47,524 nucleotides of DNA from Rhizobiaceae bacterium (GCA_025458045.1 JALOTE010000004.1:1-47524), one strand, 5' to 3'. Counted from the first letter of the stretch, positions 19,012-28,071 are shown. Program-made: numbers and translations. Notes: generated from the sequence alone by a model not told the origin.

Positions 19012-19064
19012 CGTGGTCCTCCAACCCAAGTGTGTCTGATGCCTAACAGTGCGCCGCGCGTCGC

Positions 19065-19080
19065 TCCATTGGACAATGGA
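19065..19080. promoter_or_regulatory. Inverted repeat upstream of the PedF-type cytochrome gene
   Basis: TCCATTG and CAATGGA arms (7 bp, perfect) are separated by GA, 54-69 bases upstream of the cytochrome ATG. It differs from the 19172 palindrome, so the divergent gap may carry two operators. No regulator is assigned. Confidence 0.35.
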
Positions 19081-19171
19081 CGCAATGTGCGGTGCGTGGC
19101 GGGTGGCTGTCAGCCAGCATCAACACCTCGGCAAAGATGGACGGCGGTCTTCAGGGTTTGCGCGCCCGCGT

Positions 19172-19187
19172 TTCGACCATGGTCGAA
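19172..19187. promoter_or_regulatory. Perfect 16-bp palindrome upstream of the ABC operon, candidate operator (copy 2)
   Basis: TTCGACCATGGTCGAA is fully self-complementary. It lies 46 bases before the ATG at 19234, in the divergent gap with the cytochrome gene. The palindrome at 14293-14308 is the same motif with A/T for G/C at the variable pair. Confidence 0.6.
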
Positions 19188-19233
19188 TGGACTGAATGGT
19201 CGGCCTTTTCCAACGTGCGGGCGGGAGGATGTT

Positions 19234-20421
19234 ATGAGATATCGTTCGGCTTGCACGGCCGTGCTCGCGGGCATGGCAGCGTGCCTTTCTGTGCCGCCAG
19301 TCGTTTCGGCAACGGAATTGGCTGTGCCGGTCCTTTATCTTCATCAGCAGGTGGAGCAGCCGCCTGTGCTGTCCAACCTCGACCCGGTGCCCGAAGATCT
19401 GGGCATGGCTGGCGCTGAAACCGCGCTCAAGGACAACAAGACGACGGGCGGCTTTCTCGGGCACCAATACAGCCTCGACATTGTGAGTGTCGAACCGGGC
19501 GGTGATTTTGTTGCCGCCGCGCGGGAGGCCCTTGCGCAGACGCGGCTCATTCTGGTGGATGCGCCGGCGGGCCAATTGCTGGCCGTCGCCGATCTGCCGG
19601 AGGCCGGGGATGCGTTGCTGTTCAATGTGTCGGCTGAAGATGCGGCGCTGCGTTCTGACCAATGCCGCGCCAATGTCCTGCATGCCGCAACCGAGATGGC
19701 GCAACGCTCCGACGCGCTGATGCAGGTGCTGCAAGCCAAACAGTGGCGCAGACTCGTGATGGTCGTGGGGCCCAAGGAGCCGGACAAGGCGTTCGCCGCC
19801 GCGTTGCGCGCCAGTGCCGCCAAGTTCGGGCTCGAAGTTCTTGCCGAGAAGGAATGGACCTTCGACACCGATTTGCGGGAATCCACGATGCAGGAAATCC
19901 CGCGCTTCACGCAGGATTTTCCCGATCATGATGTTTTGCTGATTGCCGACGAGACCGATGATTTCGGCCGGTATGTCGAACACAACACGTGGCTGCCGCG
20001 ACCCGTCGCCGGGTCGGACGGCATGGTCGCCACCGCATGGAGCCATGTGATCGAGGCGTGGGGGGCGGTTCAATTGCAGAACCGCTTCGAAGACACGCAT
20101 GACAGGCCGATGCGCGGGCGCGACTACGCGGCCTGGGTGGCCATGCGCGCGATCGGCGAGGCTGTCACACGGACGGGTTCAGCCGATCCGGCCGTCCTGC
20201 GCGCGCATTTGCTGAGGCCGGATTACCAGCAGGACGGGTTCAAGGGCAGGGGCCTGTCGTTTCGCGCCTTCAACGGGCAGTTGCGCCAGCCGATAGCGGT
20301 GGTGAATGCGCGCGCGCTTGTCACACTCGCGCCGGTCGAGGGTTTCCTGCACCCCGTGAACGAAATGGACACGCTTGGGCTCGACGCGCCGGAGAGCCAG
20401 TGCACAGCGTTTGGAGGATAG
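19234..20421 (+). CDS. ABC transporter substrate-binding protein, PQQ-dependent alcohol dehydrogenase-associated (LutA-like)
   Basis: The 395-residue exported protein has a signal peptide (about 1-26, ending VVSATE). Its body is a periplasmic binding protein type 1 fold (LILVDAPAGQLLAVADLPEAGDALLFNVSA..., [14 protein letters not shown]). It fits the binding-protein family found with PQQ alcohol dehydrogenase systems. The relative in Methylorubrum belongs to the lut cluster for lanthanide uptake. ATG 19234 has GGGAGG five bases upstream; the open frame continues upstream across the cytochrome gene's opposite strand without homology. It is the first gene of the operon 19234-23467. The ligand (lanthanide complex, alcohol or other) is not decidable here. 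Confidence 0.83.
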   Translation: MRYRSACTAVLAGMAACLSVPPVVSATELAVPVLYLHQQVEQPPVLSNLDPVPEDLGMAGAETALKDNKTTGGFLGHQYSLDIVSVEPGGDFVAAAREALAQTRLILVDAPAGQLLAVADLPEAGDALLFNVSAEDAALRSDQCRANVLHAATEMAQRSDALMQVLQAKQWRRLVMVVGPKEPDKAFAAALRASAAKFGLEVLAEKEWTFDTDLRESTMQEIPRFTQDFPDHDVLLIADETDDFGRYVEHNTWLPRPVAGSDGMVATAWSHVIEAWGAVQLQNRFEDTHDRPMRGRDYAAWVAMRAIGEAVTRTGSADPAVLRAHLLRPDYQQDGFKGRGLSFRAFNGQLRQPIAVVNARALVTLAPVEGFLHPVNEMDTLGLDAPESQCTAFGG

Positions 20422-20422
20422 G

Positions 20423-21394
20423 ATGAAACAATGGCTTTCGGCCCTTCTGGCCTGTGTCGCGCTGCCTGCGCAGGCGGGCGAAATCTGGGTGACCAACGAG
20501 AAAGATGACACGATCAGTGTCATCGATGTCGACACGCTGGAGGTCGTGCGCACAATCGAGACTGGCGAGCGGCCGCGCGGCATCACGTTTTCCAAGGATT
20601 TCTCCAAGGTCTACATCTGCGCCTCCGACAGCGACACGGTTCAGGTGATGGACCCTGAAACGGGTGCCATCCTGCATGACCTGCCGTCAGGCGAGGACCC
20701 GGAGCAGTTTGTGCTCCACCCTGATGACACGCATCTCTACATCGCCAATGAGGATGACGCGATCACCACGGTCGTCGACACGCAGTCGCGCACTGTTGTC
20801 GCGCAGATCGATGTCGGCATCGAGCCGGAGGGCATGGCGGTGTCGCCGGATGGCAAGATCGCCATCACCACCTCCGAGACGACCAACATGGCGCATTGGA
20901 TCGACACCTCGACCCAGAAGCTGTTTGCCAACACGCTTGTCGACAGCCGCCCGCGGCACGCCGAATTCACCACCGGCACCAATGAGCTGTGGGTGTCCTC
21001 CGAGATTGGCGGCACGGTCACTGTGTTCGATGTCGCGACACAAAAGGAAAAGGCCAAAATCGGTTTCGAGATCACCGGCGTCAACCGGGACCTGATCCAG
21101 CCCGTCGGGTTTGAGTTCACACCGGATGAGAAGATCGCCTTCGTCGCCCTCGGGCCGTCCAACCATGTCGCGGTCGTCAATGCAGAGACGTTCAAGGTTG
21201 AAAAATACATCCTTGTCGGTCGCAGGGTCTGGCACATGGCATTCTCGCCGGACTTCACCAAGCTGTTCACAACCAATGGTGTGTCGGGCGACGTGACTGT
21301 CATCGATGTCGCTTCTCAAGAGGCTCTGAAATCAATCAAGGTCGGCCGCTTCCCGTGGGGTGCGGCGATGCGGCCGACGAAATCGAAAACCTGA
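20423..21394 (+). CDS. Periplasmic YVTN-type beta-propeller protein, PQQ-associated
   Basis: The 323-residue product has a signal peptide (about 1-19, ending AQAGE). Six to seven repeats of about 42 residues follow, with the motif IWVTNEKDDTISVIDxDTLEVV, VYICASDSDTVQVMD, LYIANEDDAITTVVD and so on, typical of YVTN propellers. The closest family is the beta-propeller found in PQQ-dependent catabolism ABC clusters. It starts one base after the preceding stop, with GGAGGA upstream. Many acidic residues lie on the repeats. It may bind or chaperone a ligand for the ABC transporter; that is inference. Confidence 0.85.
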   Translation: MKQWLSALLACVALPAQAGEIWVTNEKDDTISVIDVDTLEVVRTIETGERPRGITFSKDFSKVYICASDSDTVQVMDPETGAILHDLPSGEDPEQFVLHPDDTHLYIANEDDAITTVVDTQSRTVVAQIDVGIEPEGMAVSPDGKIAITTSETTNMAHWIDTSTQKLFANTLVDSRPRHAEFTTGTNELWVSSEIGGTVTVFDVATQKEKAKIGFEITGVNRDLIQPVGFEFTPDEKIAFVALGPSNHVAVVNAETFKVEKYILVGRRVWHMAFSPDFTKLFTTNGVSGDVTVIDVASQEALKSIKVGRFPWGAAMRPTKSKT

Positions 21395-21420
21395 AACCGG
21401 ACGGCAAGGAGGGGTCCCCT

Positions 21421-21897
21421 ATGACACGCATAACAAGGACGTCACTGACACGCAGTATCCTGGCGACGGCACTGGCCTTGAGCGTGGCCATGCCCGTGGC
21501 ATTCGCCTCTGAGGAAGACGGGGAGGACAGCGTGCCACTCGCCGGCCTGATGGCGGCGGGCAACAAGGAAAACCTGCCGCCGATCACGTTGTCGGCCGGC
21601 CAGCCGCTGGCGGCCGCGCCCTTGAAACTCAAATCAGGCCGGTATTATGAAATCGAAATCGAGGCGGACGGGTCGCAGGAACTGGGCCTTGCCGGAGCCG
21701 GTTTCTTCCGCGCCATCTGGATCGACGAGATCGTGATCGAGGGGTTGGAGATCCGGCCGCTTGGCATTGACTCGGTGGAATTCGACGAGGCAGGCACGAT
21801 GGAAATCGGTTTCATCGCCATCAAGCCCGGCACCTATGAATTGAAGGTGCCAGGCTCGACCGGCGACAGCCAGCGGCTGGAGATCACCATCGAGTGA
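21421..21897 (+). CDS. Exported hypothetical protein of the PQQ/lut-type ABC operon
   Basis: The 158-residue product has a signal peptide (about 1-29, ending AFASE) followed by an acidic EEDGEDS patch. A beta-rich domain (PLKLKSGRYYEIEIEADGSQELGLAG..., TMEIGFIAIKPGTYELKVPG) resembles a cupredoxin-like sandwich, but without the Cys/His copper set. No EF-hand loop is seen. It overlaps the ATPase start by GTGA, so it is an integral operon member. Its function is not known; a small periplasmic ligand-binding role would suit the context. Confidence 0.75.
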   Translation: MTRITRTSLTRSILATALALSVAMPVAFASEEDGEDSVPLAGLMAAGNKENLPPITLSAGQPLAAAPLKLKSGRYYEIEIEADGSQELGLAGAGFFRAIWIDEIVIEGLEIRPLGIDSVEFDEAGTMEIGFIAIKPGTYELKVPGSTGDSQRLEITIE

Positions 21898-22664
21898 CGA
21901 TCAAAACGGCGCATCAGGGCGGGGCGGGGATTGCCGGTATCGGGCTCAGCGTTGAACAGCTCAGCCACGCATATGGGGCTCGGCAAGCGCTGGACGGGGT
22001 GACGTTTTCCGTTGCGCGCGGCACGTTCTGCGCCCTGCTTGGACCGAACGGGGCCGGGAAGTCCACGCTTTTTGCCCTGTTGACGCGGCTATATGCCAGC
22101 CGGGCCGGAGTGATCCGCGTGGCAGGCCACGACATGGCCGCCACTCCGCGCGCTGCACTGGCCCGGATCGGCGTCGTGTTCCAGCAGCCGACGCTCGACC
22201 TTGACCTGAGCGTCTGGCGCAACCTCCTCTACTTCGCCGCGCTGCACGGGATTGCGGGCAAGGACGCCGCCCGGCGCAGCGAGGCCGCGCTTCAACGCCT
22301 TGGCATGGCGCAACGCGCCAAGGAACGGGTGCGGGACCTGAATGGCGGGCACCGCCGCCGCCTGGAAATCGCGCGCGCGCTGATCCACGCGCCGGATGTG
22401 CTTTTGCTCGACGAACCGACCGTCGGACTTGATGCGGCGGCGCGGGCGTCCATCACGGACCACGTCCATGATCTGGCGGCCTCCGGCCTCAGCGTGCTGT
22501 GGGCCACGCACCTGACGGACGAGGTGCGCGCCAAAGACCAGTTGGTGGTGCTGCATCAGGGGCGCATCCTTGCCGATGGCGTCATGGATGAGGTGACGGC
22601 TGGACGGCCCTTGCGCGACGTGTTCCTGACGATGACGGCCAACCCGCCGACGGTCGCCCCATGA
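21894..22664 (+). CDS. ABC transporter ATP-binding protein, PQQ-associated (LutE-like)
   Basis: The 256-residue nucleotide-binding subunit has Walker A G50-PNGAGKST and the Q-loop VVFQQPT near 94-100. The signature is altered to LNGGH (149-153) in place of LSGGQ, Walker B is LLLDEPTVGLD (Asp173-Glu174), and the switch His is 206. The LNGGH variant is usual in the PQQ-associated ATPase family. GTG 21894 overlaps the previous stop, and its stop overlaps the permease ATG. It drives the permease encoded next. Confidence 0.9.
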   Translation: MTIKTAHQGGAGIAGIGLSVEQLSHAYGARQALDGVTFSVARGTFCALLGPNGAGKSTLFALLTRLYASRAGVIRVAGHDMAATPRAALARIGVVFQQPTLDLDLSVWRNLLYFAALHGIAGKDAARRSEAALQRLGMAQRAKERVRDLNGGHRRRLEIARALIHAPDVLLLDEPTVGLDAAARASITDHVHDLAASGLSVLWATHLTDEVRAKDQLVVLHQGRILADGVMDEVTAGRPLRDVFLTMTANPPTVAP

Positions 22665-23467
22665 CGGCCGGCCTGATCGCGCTTTGGGCGATTCTGCACC
22701 GGGAGGCGCTGCGCTTTGTCCTGCAGCGCGGTCGCTTCTTTGCGGCGCTCGTCCGCCCGCTGGTCTGGCTGGTGGTGTTTGCGGCCGGCTTCCGGGCTGC
22801 GCTCGGCCTGTCGATCATTCCGCCCTACCAGACCTACATCACCTATGACGTCTACATCGTGCCGGGCCTGCTTGGAATGATCCTGCTGTTCAATGGCATG
22901 CAGGCCTCGCTCAGCCTCGTCTATGATCGCGAGATGGGTTCAATGCGCCTGCTTTTGACGTCGCCATTGCCGCGCTGGTGGCTGTTGACGTGCAAGCTGA
23001 TCGCTTCAACGGCGGTGTCGATCTTGCAGGCCATCGCATTTCTGGTCATCGCGCGGCTCTGGGGCGTGAAGCTCCCGTGGAGCGGTCTGGCCTTCGTGCT
23101 TCCGGCGCTGTTCTTCGGCGGCATGATGCTGGGCGCGCTCGGCCTTGTCCTGTCATCGCTCATCCGCCAATTGGAAAACTTCGCCGGTGTCATGAACTTC
23201 GTGATTTTCCCGCTGTTCTTCCTGTCCAGCGCGCTTTACCCGCTTTGGAAAATGGCGGAGGCCTCGCCCGTGCTGGCGCGCATCTGCGCATTGAACCCGT
23301 TCACGCAGGTGGTGGAACTGATCCGCTTCGCGCTTTATGGCGCGCTCAACACCGCGGCGCTGGGATGGACGGTGCTTGCGACGGGTGTCTTCATGGCCGC
23401 TGCGCTGTGGGGCTATGACCCGGCCCGCGGCATGGCGCAGCGCAAGGGCCCGCCCGCCGACGCCTGA
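22661..23467 (+). CDS. ABC-2 type permease, PedC/LutF-like
   Basis: The 268-residue inner-membrane protein has about six membrane segments and the ABC-2 pattern, with the conserved NFAGVMNFVIFPLFFLSSALYPLW segment and NPFTQVVELIRF near the C-terminus. ABC-2 permeases are mostly exporters, yet in PQQ/lut clusters they pair with binding proteins and are linked genetically to uptake in Methylorubrum. It overlaps the ATPase by ATGA and ends the operon. The direction and cargo of transport remain open. Confidence 0.88.
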   Translation: MTAGLIALWAILHREALRFVLQRGRFFAALVRPLVWLVVFAAGFRAALGLSIIPPYQTYITYDVYIVPGLLGMILLFNGMQASLSLVYDREMGSMRLLLTSPLPRWWLLTCKLIASTAVSILQAIAFLVIARLWGVKLPWSGLAFVLPALFFGGMMLGALGLVLSSLIRQLENFAGVMNFVIFPLFFLSSALYPLWKMAEASPVLARICALNPFTQVVELIRFALYGALNTAALGWTVLATGVFMAAALWGYDPARGMAQRKGPPADA

Positions 23468-23543
23468 CGGCGCAAACCATAGACGCGAGCATGCTCGACT
23501 TCCTGGCCGTGTTCCGGCAGAGTTCCCGTCTGGGGGACCAATC

Positions 23544-24092
23544 ATGCGACGCTCGGCGATCATCCTGTTGGCTTTCGGCTTGAACCCGGCCTTGGCCGAC
23601 ACTGAACAAGATCCTTCGATCCATGGCGATTTGAACCCGCAAGAACTCTCCATCAACCGCGTGATGCGCAATGTGGAGCGCGGCGAACTGGACATGACAA
23701 CCTGCGCGGCCGGGTATTTCATCACAAAGGCCGGGCAACACGGCTCGGCGCGCGCCTTGTTCGAGGCCTGCGCCGCCGCCGGATACACCGCCGCGATGAC
23801 ATGGATGAGCCAGTTGGACGACAATGGCCTGGGCGCGCCCGAAGATCCGGATGCGGCCGCCGAATGGGACAGGAAAGCGGCCATCGCCGGTGATCCGGTC
23901 GGCAAATTCAACCATGGCCTCGACCTGATGCGTGGCCGTGGCGTGGTCCAGGATGTGGAGCTTGGGCGCAAGTTTGTCGATGAGGCGGCGTCGGGCGGGC
24001 TGCCGGTGGCGAAACGCCTTCAAGCGGCAGCCTACGATCTCGACGAGGTGACGCCTGACGCCGACAACTGGAAATATGCGCCCGCCTATTGA
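23544..24092 (+). CDS. Exported Sel1/TPR-like repeat protein
   Basis: The 182-residue product has a signal peptide (about 1-18, ending ALADT). Helical repeats of the Sel1 kind follow: ALFEACAAAGYTAAMTWMSQLDDNG, DPDAAAEWDRKAAIAGDPVGKFNHGLDLMRGRGV, ELGRKFVDEAASGGLPVAKRL. Such repeats usually bind other proteins. It starts 76 bases after the ABC permease and could be the last gene of that transcript. ATG 23544 is chosen because it opens with the signal peptide. It is convergent with purB. Confidence 0.75.
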   Translation: MRRSAIILLAFGLNPALADTEQDPSIHGDLNPQELSINRVMRNVERGELDMTTCAAGYFITKAGQHGSARALFEACAAAGYTAAMTWMSQLDDNGLGAPEDPDAAAEWDRKAAIAGDPVGKFNHGLDLMRGRGVVQDVELGRKFVDEAASGGLPVAKRLQAAAYDLDEVTPDADNWKYAPAY

Positions 24093-24101
24093 GCCGCGCG
24101 C

Positions 24102-25415
24102 TCAGGCATTGTGCGGCCCGAAGACACGCTCAAAGATCGTGTCCACATGTTTCGTGTGGTAGCCGATGTCGAATTTTTCGCGCACATCGTTTTCAGACAA
24201 CGCCGCCCGCACTTCAGTGTCAGCCAGCAATTCCTCCAGAAAATCAGCGCCTTGCTCCCAGACCTTCATGGCATTGCGCTGGACAAGGCGGTAGGCATCC
24301 TCGCGGCTGACACCGGCTTGCGTCAATGCCAGCAACACCCGCTGGGAATGCACCAGCCCGCGGAAGCGGTTGAGGTTTTTTTCCATGTTGTCCGGATAGA
24401 CGACCAGTTTGTCGATGACGCCGGTCAGCCGGGCAAGCGCAAAATCCAGCGTCACCGTCGCGTCCGGACCGATCATGCGTTCAACCGACGAATGCGAGAT
24501 GTCACGTTCATGCCACAGCGCCACATTCTCCATGGCGGGCAGGGCAAAGGCGCGCACCATGCGGGCTAGGCCGGTGAGGTTCTCCGTCAGCACCGGGTTG
24601 CGCTTGTGCGGCATGGCCGATGAACCTTTTTGGCCGGGCGAGAAGTACTCTTCGGCTTCAAGCACTTCGGTGCGCTGCAAATGGCGGATTTCTACTGCCA
24701 GCCGCTCGATCGACGATGCGATGACAGCCAGCGTGGCAAAGAACATGGCGTGTCGGTCGCGCGGGATGACCTGTGTCGAGACAGGCTCGACCGCAAGGCC
24801 CAGCATCCGCGCCACATGGGCTTCGACGCGCGGATCAATGTTTGCAAATGTGCCGACCGCGCCGGAAATGGCGCAAGTGGCGATTTCCGCGCGCGCCGCA
24901 ACCAGCCGCGCCCGGTTGCGCTCGAATTCCGCAAAGGCTTGCGCCAGCTTGACGCCGAAGGTGGTCGGCTCGGCATGGATGCCATGGCTGCGACCAATGG
25001 TGATCGTGTCCTTGTGCTCGAAGGCGCGCCGTTTCAGGGCGGCAAGCAACGCATCGATGTCGGCGATCAACAGGTCGCTGGCGCGGGCAAGCTGCACGGC
25101 CAGGCAGGTGTCGAGCACATCCGATGAGGTCATGCCTTGGTGGGCGAAGCGCGCTTCCGGGCCGACAATCTCGGCCAGATGGGTGAGGAACGCGATCACA
25201 TCATGCTTGGTGACGCGCTCGATCTCGTCGATGCGGGCGATGTCGAAGGTCGCGGCATTGCCCTTTTCCCAGATCTTCGCCGCGGCCTCCTTGGGGATCA
25301 CGCCAATATCGGCAAGCGCGTCGCAGGCATGCGCCTCGATCTCGAACCAGATGCGGAATTTGGTTTCCGGGCTCCAGATGTCGGTCATGGCCTTGCGGGA
25401 ATAGCGTTCGATCAT
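24102..25415 (-). CDS. purB: Adenylosuccinate lyase
   Basis: PurB catalyses two steps of purine synthesis: SAICAR to AICAR, and adenylosuccinate to AMP. The 437-residue length is usual for the short form. It opens with MIERYSRKAMTDIWS and carries the fumarase-superfamily signature GSSAMPHKRNP, with catalytic Ser, and the TSSDVLDT and SRSHGIHAEPTTFG-type segments (GRSHGIHAEPTTFG here). The start ATG is at 25415. In Hyphomicrobiales it is commonly near DUF2259 and rpe genes, as here. Confidence 0.96.
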   Translation of the reverse strand: MIERYSRKAMTDIWSPETKFRIWFEIEAHACDALADIGVIPKEAAAKIWEKGNAATFDIARIDEIERVTKHDVIAFLTHLAEIVGPEARFAHQGMTSSDVLDTCLAVQLARASDLLIADIDALLAALKRRAFEHKDTITIGRSHGIHAEPTTFGVKLAQAFAEFERNRARLVAARAEIATCAISGAVGTFANIDPRVEAHVARMLGLAVEPVSTQVIPRDRHAMFFATLAVIASSIERLAVEIRHLQRTEVLEAEEYFSPGQKGSSAMPHKRNPVLTENLTGLARMVRAFALPAMENVALWHERDISHSSVERMIGPDATVTLDFALARLTGVIDKLVVYPDNMEKNLNRFRGLVHSQRVLLALTQAGVSREDAYRLVQRNAMKVWEQGADFLEELLADTEVRAALSENDVREKFDIGYHTKHVDTIFERVFGPHNA

Positions 25416-25467
25416 CGGGCGTGGCTCCGTTTCTGTTGGGCGCGCCTAACAGGAAGCGCGGCGCGCT

Positions 25468-25968
25468 TCAACGCGACGTTCGCCGCGCGACCAGCAGAGC
25501 CGCTGCCATGAGGGCGAAAACACCAAACGGCACATAGAGCCGCAGCCCCGCGACCAGGAACTGATAGGTGGCGGATGCAAAGGTGAAGACGAGTTGGATC
25601 AACCACAGCCTGGTGAACGTGTCGCCATGCCATTGGGCGAAGTACCACCAGAAATCATAACCGAACAAAAACGCAGTGAACGCCAGCGTCAACAGGCTCA
25701 GCGAGCTGAAGGCCGCAGCAAATCGCGCCGACTGCGCCCGCAACGCCAAGGCTCGGACAAACCACAGGCACAGTGGCGCGGCAATGGCGGCGCCGAGGCC
25801 GAAAATCACCGCGATGCGCAAAGCCTCCGGCGGCAGCGCATGGCGCGCCAGCAGTGCCGACGCCATGGTCGAGACGATGATTGCGGCAGCCCACACAAGC
25901 GCAAAGCCGAGCGCATCCCTGAGCGGCGGGCGTGTGCGCCACAAATGCCCCGCGAAACGCCTGATCAA
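25468..25968 (-). CDS. Small integral membrane protein, unknown function
   Basis: The 166-residue product has four likely membrane helices: about 19-40 (ALGFALVWAAAIIVSTMASALL), 50-72, 83-104 and 140-161, with short Arg-rich ends. No catalytic motif is recognised. Its start overlaps the DUF2259 stop by 4 bases, so the two are co-translated. It lies between purB and the DUF2259 gene on the same strand. Confidence 0.75.
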   Translation of the reverse strand: MIRRFAGHLWRTRPPLRDALGFALVWAAAIIVSTMASALLARHALPPEALRIAVIFGLGAAIAAPLCLWFVRALALRAQSARFAAAFSSLSLLTLAFTAFLFGYDFWWYFAQWHGDTFTRLWLIQLVFTFASATYQFLVAGLRLYVPFGVFALMAAALLVARRTSR

Positions 25969-26732
25969 GGAGCGGCGCCCGGCTGAAGAGTGTCCGGCAG
26001 GAACGGGTCCGGCTGGACGACGGCGATCCAGCGGTGATCCGGCCCCTCAAAGCCAATCGACTGCACATTGACCATGACGGCAAGGATGGGGCCGTCCGGT
26101 CCCTCATGATGCACGACGCCGCCAATGCGGTAGCCCGTTGGGCAATTGCGGCTTCGGGGAACGACATTGTCCTGATGCAATGTCACAGGCTGGCCATAGG
26201 GGTTCGCCTTGTCGGACATCGACAGGTCGAACGATGCCTGTTGCTCGGCCATGCCAAAGCAGTTTTCGGCGGGCGGCTCCAAATGGACATTCAAGTTGAG
26301 CACGCGGGCGGGCTGTACATCGAGATAGGCGCCCTGAAGGTGAAATTCGAGCCGCAGCGGGTTTGATCCGGGCTCGGTGAGCGGGTTGAACGCGAGAACC
26401 CGCCCCGGATTTTCGGCAAGCACAGCATCGCTCACCTGCGCCGCGGCTTCTCCCTGTTGGCGTGCGAGACGGCGCACCTCGGCCAGTCCGGCCGTTTCAT
26501 TGTCGATCCGCGCCCGGATCGGCGTGCCCGGCAGGAACGAATCAAACTCGGTGTTGATGTAGAAGCGGTTCACATAGGGGAAACCCGACCCGTCCTGGAT
26601 GCCGCTTTCCTCGAAGACGAACAGCTTGCCATCCGGCGAAAAGCCCAGGATTCGCAAATCGGACGCGTCACCGGCAAAAGATGCGGAGGCCAATGCCGCG
26701 TAAACGACCAAAGACAGGACTGCCTGGCGCAT
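25965..26732 (-). CDS. Exported DUF2259 family protein
   Basis: The 255-residue product has a signal peptide (about 1-20, ending SFAGD). It begins its mature part with LRILGFSPDGKLFVFEESGIQDGSGFPYVNRFYI, the mark of DUF2259. The rest is mostly beta-strand, with two cysteines (NCFGM and RNCPTGYR) that could pair in the periplasm. The function is unknown. It lies 3 bases downstream of rpe and overlaps the next membrane protein gene, forming an rpe-DUF2259-membrane protein operon. Confidence 0.85.
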   Translation of the reverse strand: MRQAVLSLVVYAALASASFAGDASDLRILGFSPDGKLFVFEESGIQDGSGFPYVNRFYINTEFDSFLPGTPIRARIDNETAGLAEVRRLARQQGEAAAQVSDAVLAENPGRVLAFNPLTEPGSNPLRLEFHLQGAYLDVQPARVLNLNVHLEPPAENCFGMAEQQASFDLSMSDKANPYGQPVTLHQDNVVPRSRNCPTGYRIGGVVHHEGPDGPILAVMVNVQSIGFEGPDHRWIAVVQPDPFLPDTLQPGAAP

Positions 26733-26735
26733 CCA

Positions 26736-27404
<669 letters not shown>

Positions 27405-27477
27405 GGGCAAACTCCGCTTTGCCGCGCGATATCAGAGCCGGGGGCGATCCTCAACCGACGGAGCCCGCTGCTATCGG

Positions 27478-27503
27478 TTCGCCTGCGCTCGACGCCAGGC
27501 GAA
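27478..27503. promoter_or_regulatory. Inverted repeat between rpe and lrp-type gene
   Basis: TTCGCCTG and CAGGCGAA arms (8 bp, perfect) are 10 bases apart, in the 172-base divergent gap and 74 bases before the Lrp-type ATG. A dyad at this place could be an operator for autoregulation by the Lrp protein, but nothing proves it. Confidence 0.35.
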
Positions 27504-27576
27504 GTTCGGTTGCTGCCTCTTGCGCATCAGGGCGTTCCTCGCTATCTCGCGCAAAAAACTTCCAAGAGCGAGTGCC

Positions 27577-28068
27577 ATGGATCGCATCGATAGAAACATA
27601 TTGCGCATTTTGCAGCAGGACGCCACGATCCCTGTCGCCGACATCGGCAAGAAGATCGGCCTTTCCACCACGCCCTGCTGGCGGCGCATCCAGAAAATGG
27701 AGGAGGATGGCGTCATCCGCAAGCGCGTGGCGCTGCTGGAGCCGACCGCGATCAACGCCAAGGTGACGGTGTTCGTCTCCATCCGCACATCGTCGCATTC
27801 CAAGGAATGGCTGAAGCGCTTTTCCGAGGTGGTGAGCGAGTTTCCGGAGGTCGTCGAATTCTACCGCATGAGCGGCGATGTCGATTATCTGCTGCGCGTC
27901 GTGGTGCCGGATATCGCGGCCTATGACAATTTCTACCAGCGGCTGATCGCCAAGATCGAGATTTCGGATGTGTCGTCATCCTTCGCGATGGAGCAGATCA
28001 AATACACGACCGAGCTGCCGCTCGATTTCATGCCGCTGGAAAAAACGGGCGCCGAGAAGGCGGGGTAG
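27577..28068 (+). CDS. Lrp/AsnC family transcriptional regulator
   Basis: The 163-residue product has an N-terminal winged helix (MDRIDRNILRILQQDATIPVADIGKKIGLSTTPCWRRIQKMEEDGVI) and a C-terminal RAM effector domain (FVSIRTSSHSKEW... SGDVDYLLRVVV). It probably senses an amino acid and controls catabolism or transport. ATG 27577 is chosen because homology begins at MDRIDRN. It is convergent with the 3-hydroxyisobutyrate dehydrogenase-type gene, 3 bases apart, and divergent from rpe. Its target genes are not known. Confidence 0.9.
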   Translation: MDRIDRNILRILQQDATIPVADIGKKIGLSTTPCWRRIQKMEEDGVIRKRVALLEPTAINAKVTVFVSIRTSSHSKEWLKRFSEVVSEFPEVVEFYRMSGDVDYLLRVVVPDIAAYDNFYQRLIAKIEISDVSSSFAMEQIKYTTELPLDFMPLEKTGAEKAG

Positions 28069-28071
28069 ATC

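Noticed and set aside
18523-19233. Long N-terminal extension of the LutA-like binding protein
   Set aside because: It runs opposite the cytochrome gene without homology; a good RBS and a signal peptide place the start at 19234.
21421-21897. Lanmodulin
   Set aside because: No EF-hand loop (D-P-D-K-D-G-type) occurs; the protein is beta-rich instead of helical.
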